DNA of 64,000 nt from Deltaproteobacteria bacterium HGW-Deltaproteobacteria-18 (lineage in GTDB: Bacteria; Desulfobacterota; Desulfovibrionia; Desulfovibrionales; Desulfomicrobiaceae), in NCBI GenBank assembly GCA_002841885.1, contig PHBE01000009.1:124001-188000 (forward strand). The letters are read 5' to 3'. The notes beneath the pieces are model-generated. The model made no database searches and had not been told where the DNA came from. It was given only the letters and a program-made list of their open reading frames with translations. The position numbers and the translations under genes are program-made. Position 1 is the stretch's first letter, and each line of letters starts with the position of its first letter. Of this stretch, positions 26,049 through 34,290 are shown in pieces.

Positions 26049-27040
26049 GCACGTGTTCGGCGGAGTGCGCCTGGCTCCTGTGCATCCACAACATTCCTCC
26101 CAAGCCGCCCTATCTTCGGGCCAAGGTGGCCCGAAGACTGGCGGCTCTCGGAGCGGTGGCGGTGAAGAACGCGGTGTATGTGCTCCCCAACAACGAACCC
26201 CAGCAGGACGGACTCGTCTGGCTGGCCAGAGAGATCGAGCAGGGCGGAGGGCGAGCCTACGTGTGCGGCGCTTCCTTTGACGTAACTGGCGGCGGTCTCG
26301 ACGACGCCCATATTCGCAACCTCTTCGTGGAGGCGCGGGAAGGGGATTACCGGTCCTTGGTGGCGGAATACAAGCCCTTCTTCGAGGCCTTGGGAGAGCC
26401 CCATGACGCTGACGAGGCCAAGGTCAGGGAAACGCACGGTTGGATATCGCAGTTGCGTGCCCGCTTCGAGGCTATCCAAGCCATTGATTATTTCGGGGCT
26501 CCCGGTCGTGAAGCTCTGGAGGGGCTCTTGGCAGGGGCGGGTCGGTGGCTTCGCATGAACGCCCTGGATGGGCGTCCCGACGATGCGCCTCTGGATCCCA
26601 GCCTTTATCAGGGGCGGACATGGGTCACCAGGCCCAGCGTTCATGTGGACCGAATCGCATCGGCTTGGCTCATACGCCGTTTCATAGATGCCGCAGCCAC
26701 GTTCCGGTTCGACGCCAAAGTACGTACGTCTGAAGATATTCGTTTCGACATGGCCGAAGCGGAATTCACCCATGAAGGTGAGGCGTGCACCTTCGAGGTC
26801 ATGGTTCGTCGATTCGGGCTCAGTGATGACCCCGGCCTCGGGGCCATGATGGAGGTCATTCACGACATCGACCTGGACGAGGCCCGGCCGGTCCGCCCCG
26901 AATCGGCTGGGCTTGCTGCGCTTCTGGCCGGCATCTGTCTTCGAACGGATAACGATCTCGAACGGATCGAACAAGGCGGTCGCCTGCTCGACAATCTCTA
27001 TGAATATTTCGAGCGCGGCGCAAAGCGCAGGAGTACGTAA
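26045..27040 (+). CDS. chrB: chromate resistance protein ChrB
   Basis: The 331-residue protein matches ChrB: an N-terminal domain with WLLCIHNIPPKPPYLRAKVARRL and VYVLPNN, and the C-terminal ChrB domain with TWVTRPSVHVDRIASAWLIR and the EGEACTFEVMV and IVHD-like region MMEVIHDIDL. ChrB acts as a chromate-sensing regulator or helper for ChrA in other bacteria. It sits between the rhodanese and chrA with overlap upstream and a 5-base gap downstream. Confidence 0.92.
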   Translation: MSTCSAECAWLLCIHNIPPKPPYLRAKVARRLAALGAVAVKNAVYVLPNNEPQQDGLVWLAREIEQGGGRAYVCGASFDVTGGGLDDAHIRNLFVEAREGDYRSLVAEYKPFFEALGEPHDADEAKVRETHGWISQLRARFEAIQAIDYFGAPGREALEGLLAGAGRWLRMNALDGRPDDAPLDPSLYQGRTWVTRPSVHVDRIASAWLIRRFIDAAATFRFDAKVRTSEDIRFDMAEAEFTHEGEACTFEVMVRRFGLSDDPGLGAMMEVIHDIDLDEARPVRPESAGLAALLAGICLRTDNDLERIEQGGRLLDNLYEYFERGAKRRST

Positions 27041-27045
27041 CAGGT

Positions 27046-28371
27046 ATGAACGCACAAGCCCCTCCAAGTTTCAGGGAAGCCTTTTTCGTCTGGCTGAAAA
27101 TCGGGCTGCTGAGTTTCGGAGGCCCGGCAGGGCAGATCGCCATGATGCACAAGGTGTTGGTCGATGAAAAGAAGTGGGTCAGCAACGATCGCTTCCTGCA
27201 CGCCCTGAACTACTGTCATTTCCTGCCCGGCCCCGAGGCGCAGCAATTGGCTACCTATGTTGGCTGGCTCATGCACCGGACCTTGGGCGGCCTGGTTGCC
27301 GGTACGCTCTTCATTCTGCCAGGCTTTTTCGTCGTGCTGACGCTCAGCGCCCTGTACGCGGCCTACCGCCAGGTGCCGGCCGTTGACGCCCTGTTCTACG
27401 GCCTCAAGCCCGCCGTGCTGGCCATCGTCATTGGCGCGGTGATCCGGGTAGGCGGCAAGGCGCTGAAGACTCGCTTTTCCATGGCGTTGGCGGCGTCGGC
27501 TTTCATTGCCCTTTTTGCCTTTGACGTGCCTTTCCCTGCGGTCGTTTTCTCAGCCGGTATTCTGGGCTGGCTCAGAAGTAGAAGTCAGATCGGCTCTTCA
27601 GGGCATAGCGCAGTAGATGTGACGGATGAGCCCCTGCTCGACCATGCCAGGCCTTCGCTGCGTCGCAGCTTGAGCGTGCTGGCCGTCTGGCTGCCGCTTT
27701 GGTTCGTGCCCGTGCTGCTTCTCGGCACCTTCTTCGGGTGGGACGACGTGTATGCGCGAATGGCTGTCTTCTTCAGTAAGATGGCCGTGGTCACCTTCGG
27801 CGGCGCCTACGCGGTGCTCAGTTACGTGGCCCAGCAGGCGGTGGAGGGCTACCAATGGCTTTCCCCCACAGACATGATCAACGGCCTGGCCATGGCCGAG
27901 ACCACGCCCGGACCGCTCATTCTGGTTTTGCAATATGTCGGATTCATGGCCGCCTACGCCAGTCCCGGTGCTCTTCCGCCGCTTTTGGCCGGAGCCCTCG
28001 GGGGTGTGCTCACTGTGTGGGTCACGTTCACGCCGTGTTTCTTGTGGATATTCTTGGGCGCTCCTTATATCGAACAGGTCCGCTCCAACCAGACCCTGTC
28101 GGCGGCCCTTGCAGGAGTAACCGCCTCCGTGGTTGGAGTTATCCTGAACCTATCGGTCTGGTTCGGGTTGCACACGATTTTTTCCGAGGTCGGCAAGTGG
28201 CAGGGGCCGATAGGATTGCGCCTGCCAATTCCGACCCTTGCGACGGCGGATCTCTGGGCCGTGGCACTCAGTTTTGCGGCGGTCCTGGCGATGACCCGGT
28301 TCAAGATGGGCATGGGCTCGACCTTGGCCGGATGCGCGGCCGTGGGCTGGTTGGTCAGGATGGTGGGGTAG
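27046..28371 (+). CDS. chrA: chromate efflux transporter ChrA
   Basis: The 441-residue inner-membrane protein is a two-domain (long) CHR family transporter exporting chromate. The N-terminal half has FLKIG-like FFVWLKIGLLSFGGPAGQIA and HFLPGPEAQQLATYVGWL. The second half repeats the pattern with KMAVVTFGGAYAVLSYVAQQ and GLAMAETTPGPLILVLQYVGF, as expected of the tandem repeat. About ten membrane helices are visible. It closes the rhodanese-chrB-chrA operon. Confidence 0.94.
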   Translation: MNAQAPPSFREAFFVWLKIGLLSFGGPAGQIAMMHKVLVDEKKWVSNDRFLHALNYCHFLPGPEAQQLATYVGWLMHRTLGGLVAGTLFILPGFFVVLTLSALYAAYRQVPAVDALFYGLKPAVLAIVIGAVIRVGGKALKTRFSMALAASAFIALFAFDVPFPAVVFSAGILGWLRSRSQIGSSGHSAVDVTDEPLLDHARPSLRRSLSVLAVWLPLWFVPVLLLGTFFGWDDVYARMAVFFSKMAVVTFGGAYAVLSYVAQQAVEGYQWLSPTDMINGLAMAETTPGPLILVLQYVGFMAAYASPGALPPLLAGALGGVLTVWVTFTPCFLWIFLGAPYIEQVRSNQTLSAALAGVTASVVGVILNLSVWFGLHTIFSEVGKWQGPIGLRLPIPTLATADLWAVALSFAAVLAMTRFKMGMGSTLAGCAAVGWLVRMVG

Positions 28372-28438
28372 AACTTGCAATCATTGGGTATCAACTACGG
28401 GATACCTCTTCCCGCTGATCACATCTTCGAATCGCGGC

Positions 28439-28543
28439 ATGGGGGCGCTGGTCACGCTCGATTTTCTGGCAATGCCGATCACCATGTTCGTGGTTCTGGA
28501 AATGATCATGAACGCGTATTATCGCAAACGATCGATGAGGTGA
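28439..28543 (+). other. possible small membrane ORF or C-terminal gene remnant
   Basis: A 34-codon frame from ATG 28439 reads MGALVTLDFLAMPITMFVVL and then EMIMNAYYRKRSMR, a hydrophobic helix with a basic end like the tail of a membrane protein. There is no clear ribosome site. It may be a remnant downstream of chrA. Confidence 0.25.
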
Positions 28544-28620
28544 TGCATCGCAAGAGGGTATGAGGCCATGGCGTCAGGGTGTTCGTCTTGACGACGAAAA
28601 ATTTTACATCCATTTGCACC

Positions 28621-28660
28621 GACAATTCCCCCGGTCTTGAACCAGACCTGGGAAATTGTC
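28621..28660. terminator. long hairpin between chrA and the ZraP-like gene
   Basis: GACAATT (28621-28627) pairs with AATTGTC (28654-28660), and GGTCT pairs with AGACC inside, with CCC/GGG between. It lies between convergent genes and may terminate one or both, though the T-run is poor. The rest of 28372-28694 holds only the doubtful small ORF at 28439. Confidence 0.4.
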
Positions 28661-28694
28661 AGTGCAGGGGTGCACCGTGTTCGGCACCGCTGTG

Positions 28695-29243
28695 CTACTG
28701 CTGCGCCGGGGTTCCGTGTCCGGAGTGGTCGGCGGGCGCCTGGCCGCTGTTGTCGGGCGTATTGTGCTGCATGCCGCCCATCGCGCCGTGCTGCATTCCT
28801 CCGCCGGCCTGCCCGTGGTTCATGTCACCCTTCATACCGCCGCCCATCATCGGGCAGCCATCCTTGCCGCCCATCATGCCGTGTCCTTTTGTAGGCACGA
28901 TGCCTTCTTTTGCCATGGACTTGTGCATCTTGACACGTTCGGCATAGATCCTGGCGTTCAATTCGCTGATTTCCTTCGTCAGGGCGTCAACCTTTTTGTC
29001 ATCGGGCTTGTCGGCATAGAGTTCGGCGTTGAGCTCGGACTCTTTGGCGAAGAGCTGCTTGTTCAGATCGGCCGTGGCGGCGTTGAAGTCGGCATGAAGT
29101 TTCTGCATCGTTGCCTGCTTCTCCGGGGTCATGTTGCCCATGCCGCCCATCATTCCTTGTCCCTGGGCAGAGGCGACTCCAGCGAAGGCCGTGACGAGGG
29201 ACAGGGTCAGGAAGGTGGCGACAAGTCTGCGATTGATTTTCAT
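28695..29243 (-). CDS. ZraP/Spy-like periplasmic metal-stress protein
   Basis: The 182-residue protein has a signal peptide (ending VASAQG) and a helical core with MTPEKQATMQKLHADFNAAT and LNAELYADKPDD, typical of the Spy/CpxP/ZraP family of periplasmic chaperones. Met-, Gly- and His-rich segments (MMGGMGNM near the start; MMGGGMKGDMNHGQAGGGMQ at the end) could bind copper or zinc. ATG 29243 follows AAGGAGA. It is the second gene after the SHOCT protein, downstream of a sigma-54 promoter and divergent from a ZraS/ZraR-like pair, as expected for a ZraP. Confidence 0.85.
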   Translation of the reverse strand: MKINRRLVATFLTLSLVTAFAGVASAQGQGMMGGMGNMTPEKQATMQKLHADFNAATADLNKQLFAKESELNAELYADKPDDKKVDALTKEISELNARIYAERVKMHKSMAKEGIVPTKGHGMMGGKDGCPMMGGGMKGDMNHGQAGGGMQHGAMGGMQHNTPDNSGQAPADHSGHGTPAQQ

Positions 29244-29330
29244 GAGGGTTCTCCTTGATGGTTGATGATTACGTTCGAGCCCGGAAAGGGTCACATGTTG
29301 CATTTGAACCAATGCTTTGGCCGTGTTTGT

Positions 29331-29561
29331 TCAAATTATGGATTTCAATGTGTTGAATTCCTCGATGCTGATTTCGCCCTTGGCCAGCCGGAGCTTCAGT
29401 ATCTCCAGCGAGTCGGCCCTGTCCGCCGATGAGCCCGGGTGTCGCCGCGGCTTGAAGGCGTTCCAGAGAAGCAGTCCGATGCCCGCTGCGAGCAGAAGGC
29501 CCAGCAGGGAGGGGCCACCCATCCAGCCGCCGAACCAGGGCAGTGCTCCGCAATTCCACAT
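29331..29561 (-). CDS. small membrane protein with SHOCT domain
   Basis: The 76-residue protein has one membrane segment (LLGLLLAAGIGLLLWNAF) after an N-terminal MWNCGALPWFGGWMGG. It ends in a SHOCT motif, ILKLRLAKGEISIEEFNTLK, a short helical oligomerisation motif. GGAGGA precedes ATG 29561. It is the first gene after the sigma-54 promoter at 29607-29621, so it is a likely target of the adjacent two-component system. Confidence 0.85.
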   Translation of the reverse strand: MWNCGALPWFGGWMGGPSLLGLLLAAGIGLLLWNAFKPRRHPGSSADRADSLEILKLRLAKGEISIEEFNTLKSII

Positions 29562-29606
29562 GATGATATCCTCCGGTTTTTCTCCTCGTGTTGAAATATG
29601 ACTAAG

Positions 29607-29621
29607 GCAATCGGCGTGCCA
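29607..29621 (-). promoter_or_regulatory. sigma-54 promoter for SHOCT-zraP operon
   Basis: On the minus strand TGGCAC-GCCGA-TTGC matches the -24/-12 consensus TGGCAC-N5-TTGC exactly, about 46 bases upstream of the SHOCT start codon. Two upstream repeats and the adjacent sigma-54 activator gene complete the expected set. Confidence 0.85.
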
Positions 29622-29704
29622 GAGTTTCAAATTGTTTTGAACAGCCAGGAATTAAAGAAAATATCGGTCTGCGAGCAAGTCCGATACGCATTTGGCGCAG
29701 GAAT

Positions 29705-29755
29705 GAGCGGGTAAATATGTGACAATGGGATGGACAGAGCGGGTAAAAAAGTTAC
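29705..29755. promoter_or_regulatory. tandem activator binding sites (UAS) of the ZraR-like regulator
   Basis: GAGCGGGTAAATATGTGAC (29705-29723) and GAGCGGGTAAAAAAGTTAC (29737-29755) are near-identical repeats 32 bases apart, about three helical turns. Each contains a GTAA-N-TTAC/TGAC dyad. They lie roughly 90-130 bases upstream of the sigma-54 promoter, the normal distance for an enhancer-binding protein, and just before the kinase gene. Confidence 0.65.
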
Positions 29756-29777
29756 AGGTGGTCCTGTGAGGTTACAG

Positions 29778-31526
29778 ATGAACATATTTGCAGGCTTTCC
29801 GAAGCGAAAGCGTACAACTCCCTGGCTGGCTGTGGGCTTCGTGACCATCCTGGGGCTTGCAGTCGCGATATTCGCTGCGGGGAATCTCCAGCGCACCAGA
29901 GCGCACATGATTGCGAACTATCTCGATCACGCAGACGCCTTGTTCTGGGCGCTGGAGGCCGGAACGCGGATAGGAATGGGCATGCATGGGGGGCCGGGCT
30001 ATTTCCAGTCCCTGGTGGAAGAGACGTCCAAACAGCACGGGATCGTCTATCTGGCGGTGACCGACGAGCGCGGGACGATTCTGGCCCACAACGATCCGGC
30101 ACGCATCGGGTCCGTGCTCCATCCGCAGGGTGCCCGATCCGAAATCTCTCCCGAAGAAGGGCGCAAGGGCCGTTTCCTGACAACCGACGACGGCCATGAA
30201 GTTTTCGAGGTGTACAAGAAATTTTCCCCGCTTCCTGGCATCCACCCGTCCATGTGGTGCGGACCCATGGCCGGCTTCGGTCGTAATGGAGGTGGAATTG
30301 GCAAAAAAGAGGAGGAACCGGCGGTCATCTTTCTCGGGCAGGACGCGCGCCCCCTAGAAGAGGCTATGACCAACGAAATCAGGACCAGTGCCATGATCGG
30401 GACGCTGACCGTGCTCATCGGCGCGGGCGGGGTAGCGGGGCTGTTCTGGGCCGAACGCTACCGGCGTTCCCGCCGTCTTCTGCAGGACACGCAGGCTTTC
30501 GCTTCCGAGGTTGTGACGTGTCTGCCCCTGGGGCTTCTGACCACGGATACGGACGGACGGGTCGTGCTGGCCAATGCCGCAGCGTCATCACTCATCGGGA
30601 AGCCGATCGCTGAGATTGAGGGGATGCCTGTGTCAGGTCTCGGGAGCTTTGACTGGGTCGGGTTGACGGGTGAACTCGAAGAGGCGGAAGAGTTGCTGGA
30701 ACGGGAGGACATGCTTACGGCTTCGGGTGGCCGGCGCATACCCGTCGGCATCGCCGCATCGCGCATTGTCAATAGTGACGGCCGGTTCCTGGGGCACCTT
30801 TTTCTGCTGCGCGACCTCGGGGAACTGCGCCGATTGCAGGATCAGGTGCGACGCAACGAGCGCCTCTCGGCCCTTGGCAGCCTGGCGGCGGGAGTGGCGC
30901 ACGAGATCAGGAATCCGCTGAGCTCGATCAAGGGGTTCGCCACCTATCTCGTCGGGAAGGTTCAGGGTCAGGACCGGGAGGCGGCGCAGGCCATGGTCCA
31001 GGAGGCGGATCGTCTCAACCGGGTGGTTTCTGAACTGCTCGAGTTCGCCCGGCCGGGCGAGTTGAGGTTGCGCGACGAGGACCTGGGCGCTGTGGTGGAG
31101 CGGGCTCTGCGCCTGGCCAATGCTGACGTCGCATCCAAGGGGATTGCGGTCGATTTCAGGCGCGACGTGACGTTGCCGACCATTACCCTGGATCCCGAGC
31201 GCATGACCCAGGCTTTGCTCAACCTCTTTCTCAATTCCGTGCAGGCAATGGAGCAGGGCGGGGCGCTGCTCATCTCGGTATGCCCGGATCATGAGGCGGG
31301 CATCGTGTCCCTGCGCATCGAAGACACTGGCCACGGCATGCCGCCCGATGTCCTCGGGGACATTTTCAATCCTTACTTCACTACCAAGCCGTCGGGCACG
31401 GGGCTTGGTCTGGCTATCGTGCACCGCATCGTCGAGGGGCATGGCGCCGTCATCAAGGTCGAGAGCGCGGTCGGCCGGGGGGCTGCCTTCACCATCGAAT
31501 TTCCCATGAGCGGGAGGCCGGCATGA
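29778..31526 (+). CDS. ZraS/HydH-like sensor histidine kinase
   Basis: The 582-residue kinase has membrane segment 1 (WLAVGFVTILGLAVAIFAAG) and a periplasmic sensor of about 170 residues with a Met/His/Gly-rich IGMGMHGGPGY and MWCGPMAGFG. Segment 2 (MIGTLTVLIGAGGVAGLFW) follows, then a PAS domain, HisKA with AAGVAHEIRNPLSSIKGF (phospho-His), and HATPase with LLNLFLNSVQAM, DTGHGMPPDV and GTGLGLAIVHRI. ATG 29778 follows GAGG; an earlier ATG at 29730 lies inside the activator repeats. It overlaps its response regulator by four bases. By context it senses periplasmic metal or envelope stress. Confidence 0.9.
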   Translation: MNIFAGFPKRKRTTPWLAVGFVTILGLAVAIFAAGNLQRTRAHMIANYLDHADALFWALEAGTRIGMGMHGGPGYFQSLVEETSKQHGIVYLAVTDERGTILAHNDPARIGSVLHPQGARSEISPEEGRKGRFLTTDDGHEVFEVYKKFSPLPGIHPSMWCGPMAGFGRNGGGIGKKEEEPAVIFLGQDARPLEEAMTNEIRTSAMIGTLTVLIGAGGVAGLFWAERYRRSRRLLQDTQAFASEVVTCLPLGLLTTDTDGRVVLANAAASSLIGKPIAEIEGMPVSGLGSFDWVGLTGELEEAEELLEREDMLTASGGRRIPVGIAASRIVNSDGRFLGHLFLLRDLGELRRLQDQVRRNERLSALGSLAAGVAHEIRNPLSSIKGFATYLVGKVQGQDREAAQAMVQEADRLNRVVSELLEFARPGELRLRDEDLGAVVERALRLANADVASKGIAVDFRRDVTLPTITLDPERMTQALLNLFLNSVQAMEQGGALLISVCPDHEAGIVSLRIEDTGHGMPPDVLGDIFNPYFTTKPSGTGLGLAIVHRIVEGHGAVIKVESAVGRGAAFTIEFPMSGRPA

Positions 31527-32881
31527 AGCCTTCCAAGATCAACATCCTCGTTGTCGACGACGACCCAGGACACAGGGGTATGCTGAAGACCCTGCTGACG
31601 GACTGGGGCTTCCGCACGGAGGCGGAGTCCGACGGTGAAACCGCTGTCGCGCGCTGTCGGGAGCAGGCCTTCGATCTCATCCTCATGGACGTGCGCATGG
31701 CCGGAATCTCGGGCATCGAGGCCCTGAAGGAGATCAAGGCCTACAACCCGGCCATCCCCATCCTGATCATGACGGCCTATTCCGACGTGGAGACGGCGGT
31801 GGAGGCCATCAAGGCGGGCGCTTACGATTACCTGACCAAGCCTCTGGACTTCGACGATCTGCGGCTGACCATGGACCGCGCCCTGGACCACGCGGCCCTG
31901 CGCGACGAGAACAGGGCTCTGCGCCAGACCCTTGCCGCATCCTTCGACCCCGGGGGCATCATCGGCCAGAGCCCGCCCATGCGCCGGCTCATGGAGATGC
32001 TGGCCACCATCGCCCCGTCCGAGGCCACGGTCATGGTCACCGGTGAATCGGGCACGGGCAAGGAACTCATCGCCCGGGCCATCCACGCCAACAGTCAGCG
32101 CCGAAAGGGGCCCTATATCGCCGTGAACTGCGCGGCACTGACCGAGACGTTGCTCGAATCCGAGCTCTTCGGCCACGAGAAGGGCGCCTTCACAGGCGCC
32201 GAGCGCCGGCGCGAGGGCCGTTTCCTCGCTGCCGACAAGGGCACCATCTTTCTCGATGAGATAGGTGAAATGCCACTCTCCATGCAGGTCAAGCTGCTGC
32301 GCGTCATCCAGGAGCGGGAAATCCAGCGCGTGGGCGGGGACCAGACCCTCAAGGTCGACGTGCGCATCGTGGCCGCCACCAACCGTGACCTTCTGGCCGA
32401 GGTCGAGGCCCGGCGCTTTCGTCAGGATCTCTACTACCGACTGAACGTGGTCACCCTGAACCTGCCACCCCTGCGCGAGCGGGGGGAGGACATCCCGCTG
32501 CTGGCTACCAACTTCCTGCGCCGTTTTGCCGAAAAGAACGACAAGCGGATCAAGGGGTACACTCCCGAGGCCATGGACCGTCTGCTCAAGCACTCCTGGC
32601 CCGGCAATGTCCGCGAACTGGAGAACGCCGTGGAGCGGGCAGTGGTTTTGGCGCTGGGGGAATACATCGGCGAAAGGGACCTGCCCCCGCAACTGTCTGG
32701 AGCAGGGGGCGAATACGGGCGTCCGGACGGCGGATTCGCCAACATTACGCTTGAGGAACTGGAGCGGTTGGCCATCCTCGACGCCATGGACGCAGCCGGC
32801 GGGAATAAGAGCGAGGCAGCCAGGCGGCTTGGCATCACGCGCAAGACGCTGCACGCAAAGATGACCAAGTATGGAGAGTGA
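31523..32881 (+). CDS. ZraR/HydG-like sigma-54-dependent response regulator
   Basis: The 452-residue regulator has a receiver domain with phospho-acceptor Asp 56 (LILMDVRMAG) and conserved Lys (YLTKPLDF). Its AAA+ domain has Walker A GESGTGKELIARAIH, the sigma-54 contact loop GAFTGA and Walker B GTIFLDEIGEMPLSMQ. It ends in a Fis-type helix-turn-helix (NKSEAARRLGITRKTLHAKM). It should bind the tandem repeats at 29705-29755 and activate the perfect sigma-54 promoter of the SHOCT-zraP genes. Coupled to the kinase by ATGA overlap. Confidence 0.95.
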   Translation: MKPSKINILVVDDDPGHRGMLKTLLTDWGFRTEAESDGETAVARCREQAFDLILMDVRMAGISGIEALKEIKAYNPAIPILIMTAYSDVETAVEAIKAGAYDYLTKPLDFDDLRLTMDRALDHAALRDENRALRQTLAASFDPGGIIGQSPPMRRLMEMLATIAPSEATVMVTGESGTGKELIARAIHANSQRRKGPYIAVNCAALTETLLESELFGHEKGAFTGAERRREGRFLAADKGTIFLDEIGEMPLSMQVKLLRVIQEREIQRVGGDQTLKVDVRIVAATNRDLLAEVEARRFRQDLYYRLNVVTLNLPPLRERGEDIPLLATNFLRRFAEKNDKRIKGYTPEAMDRLLKHSWPGNVRELENAVERAVVLALGEYIGERDLPPQLSGAGGEYGRPDGGFANITLEELERLAILDAMDAAGGNKSEAARRLGITRKTLHAKMTKYGE

Positions 32882-32921
32882 GAATTCTTCGTGCTTTACC
32901 CAAACAGGCGGTCCGCCAGGA

Positions 32922-33190
32922 TCAGAAATCCTTTTCCATGTCGGTAATTATGAGTGTCCCTTTTTTTCTTCAACGGTTCGGAACCGGACCTTGTCTCCGA
33001 TGAGCACTTTGTCCAGCAGCGCAGCGTCTCTGATCTGGAAGACCATGGTTAATGAAGGTGGTTTGTGTGTCACTGAAGACTTTAACTTCGGTGGCGTTTT
33101 TTGTGCGCAGTCAGGGGGGTGGCTTTTGGACCGGGTGTTCATGCTCATTCCACTCACAGTTCCTACATACCAAATGCGTCATGGGGGTTG
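32922..33190 (-). pseudogene. decayed CusF-like periplasmic copper-binding protein
   Basis: On the minus strand one frame reads PSLTMVFQIRDAALLDKVLI and GDKVRFRTVEEKKG, the core of CusF-type copper-binding domains. After the A-run in GAAGAAAAAAAGGG the matching end KGTLIITDMEKDF and its stop (32922-32924) lie in another frame, so there is a frameshift. Further upstream a different frame reads NATEVKVFSDTQTTFINHG, suggesting a second shift. The gene is next to the metal-stress two-component system. It could be a real pseudogene or contain homopolymer errors. The limits are approximate. Confidence 0.6.
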
Positions 33191-33225
33191 GTCAGCCTCT
33201 CGTCACAAATTTTGGCGAGAGGTCG

Positions 33226-34290
33226 CTATTCCAGCACGCACTCCTGAGCCTGGAGTGTTGCAGAGCCCGGGAACACCACCAGATGTTTTAAATCGGTGCG
33301 AATGCCAATCTTGTGCCCGATCGAATGATCATGATGGCTCGGAATCTGAGCAAGAACCACTTCCCCCGTTTCCAATCGCAGCGAATATAAAATACTTGAG
33401 CCACGGAACGTCCGTCCGACTACCTGCGCCTGAAAGGGACTGGCTTCATCAGGCAGAATGTCTTCCGGGCGCACGAGAACCTTGATGGCGGAGACATTGG
33501 TTAAGCTCTCGGATGAGAACTCTCCCAGAGCGCAGGACAGGATGTTGCCGGAGACCTTTCCGACGATGAGGGAACCCTCGCCAACGAAGCCTGCGACCTC
33601 CGTGGACGCAGGGCGATGGTAAACAGCGAGGGGCGTGTCCCACTGGTGCATTGTGCCGCACGCGATGACGCCGATCCTGTCCGCCATGGCGTAGGCCTCT
33701 TGCTGGTTGTGCGTGACCAGCAGGGCCGTTGTTCCCCGTTCTTTGAGGATGGAGCGGACTTCCATGGACAGGGATTCCCGCAGGGACACATCGAGATTCG
33801 AGAATGGTTCGTCCATGAGCAGCAGTCGGGGCTCGGGGGCGAGGGCGCGGGCCAGGGCGACTCGCTGCTGCTGGCCTCCGGAGAGTTCGTGGGGGTATTT
33901 TGAGCCCGCGTTGGTCAGTCCTACGGTTTCCAGCAGGGAATCGACGGTTCGGGCTATTTGCGCGGCGTTCAAACCTGACAGTCCGAAGGCCACGTTTCGC
34001 GCCACAGTTAGGTGTGGAAACAGGGCGTAATCCTGGAATACCATGCCGATGCGACGGCGTTCCGCGGGCACGAAGCGCTGTCCGGAGACAATCTCGCCAT
34101 CAAGGACAATGCTGCCGGACTCGATGTTCTCAAATCCCGCGATGCTGCGAAGCAGAGTCGTTTTGCCGCATCCGCTGGGGCCAAGCAGGCATCCGATCTC
34201 CCCGCGATCCAGGGAAAACGAGATGTTGTCGACCACCGGACTGGAACCATAGCTCTTGGACAGCGCTTCCACGCTCAGGAAAGTCGTCAT
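33226..34290 (-). CDS. fbpC: iron(III) ABC transporter ATP-binding protein (FbpC-like)
   Basis: The 354-residue ATPase has Walker A GPSGCGKTTLL, signature LSGGQQQRVALARAL, Walker B RLLLMDEPFSNLD and the H-loop VTHNQQEA, plus a C-terminal TOBE-like regulatory region (KVLVRPEDILP). It drives ferric iron import with the neighbouring permease and binding protein. ATG 34290 overlaps the permease stop (ATGA); upstream in-frame codons belong to the permease. Assigned to the iron branch by its partners and by DNISFSLDRGEIGCLLG, typical of FbpC. Confidence 0.9.
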   Translation of the reverse strand: MTTFLSVEALSKSYGSSPVVDNISFSLDRGEIGCLLGPSGCGKTTLLRSIAGFENIESGSIVLDGEIVSGQRFVPAERRRIGMVFQDYALFPHLTVARNVAFGLSGLNAAQIARTVDSLLETVGLTNAGSKYPHELSGGQQQRVALARALAPEPRLLLMDEPFSNLDVSLRESLSMEVRSILKERGTTALLVTHNQQEAYAMADRIGVIACGTMHQWDTPLAVYHRPASTEVAGFVGEGSLIVGKVSGNILSCALGEFSSESLTNVSAIKVLVRPEDILPDEASPFQAQVVGRTFRGSSILYSLRLETGEVVLAQIPSHHDHSIGHKIGIRTDLKHLVVFPGSATLQAQECVLE

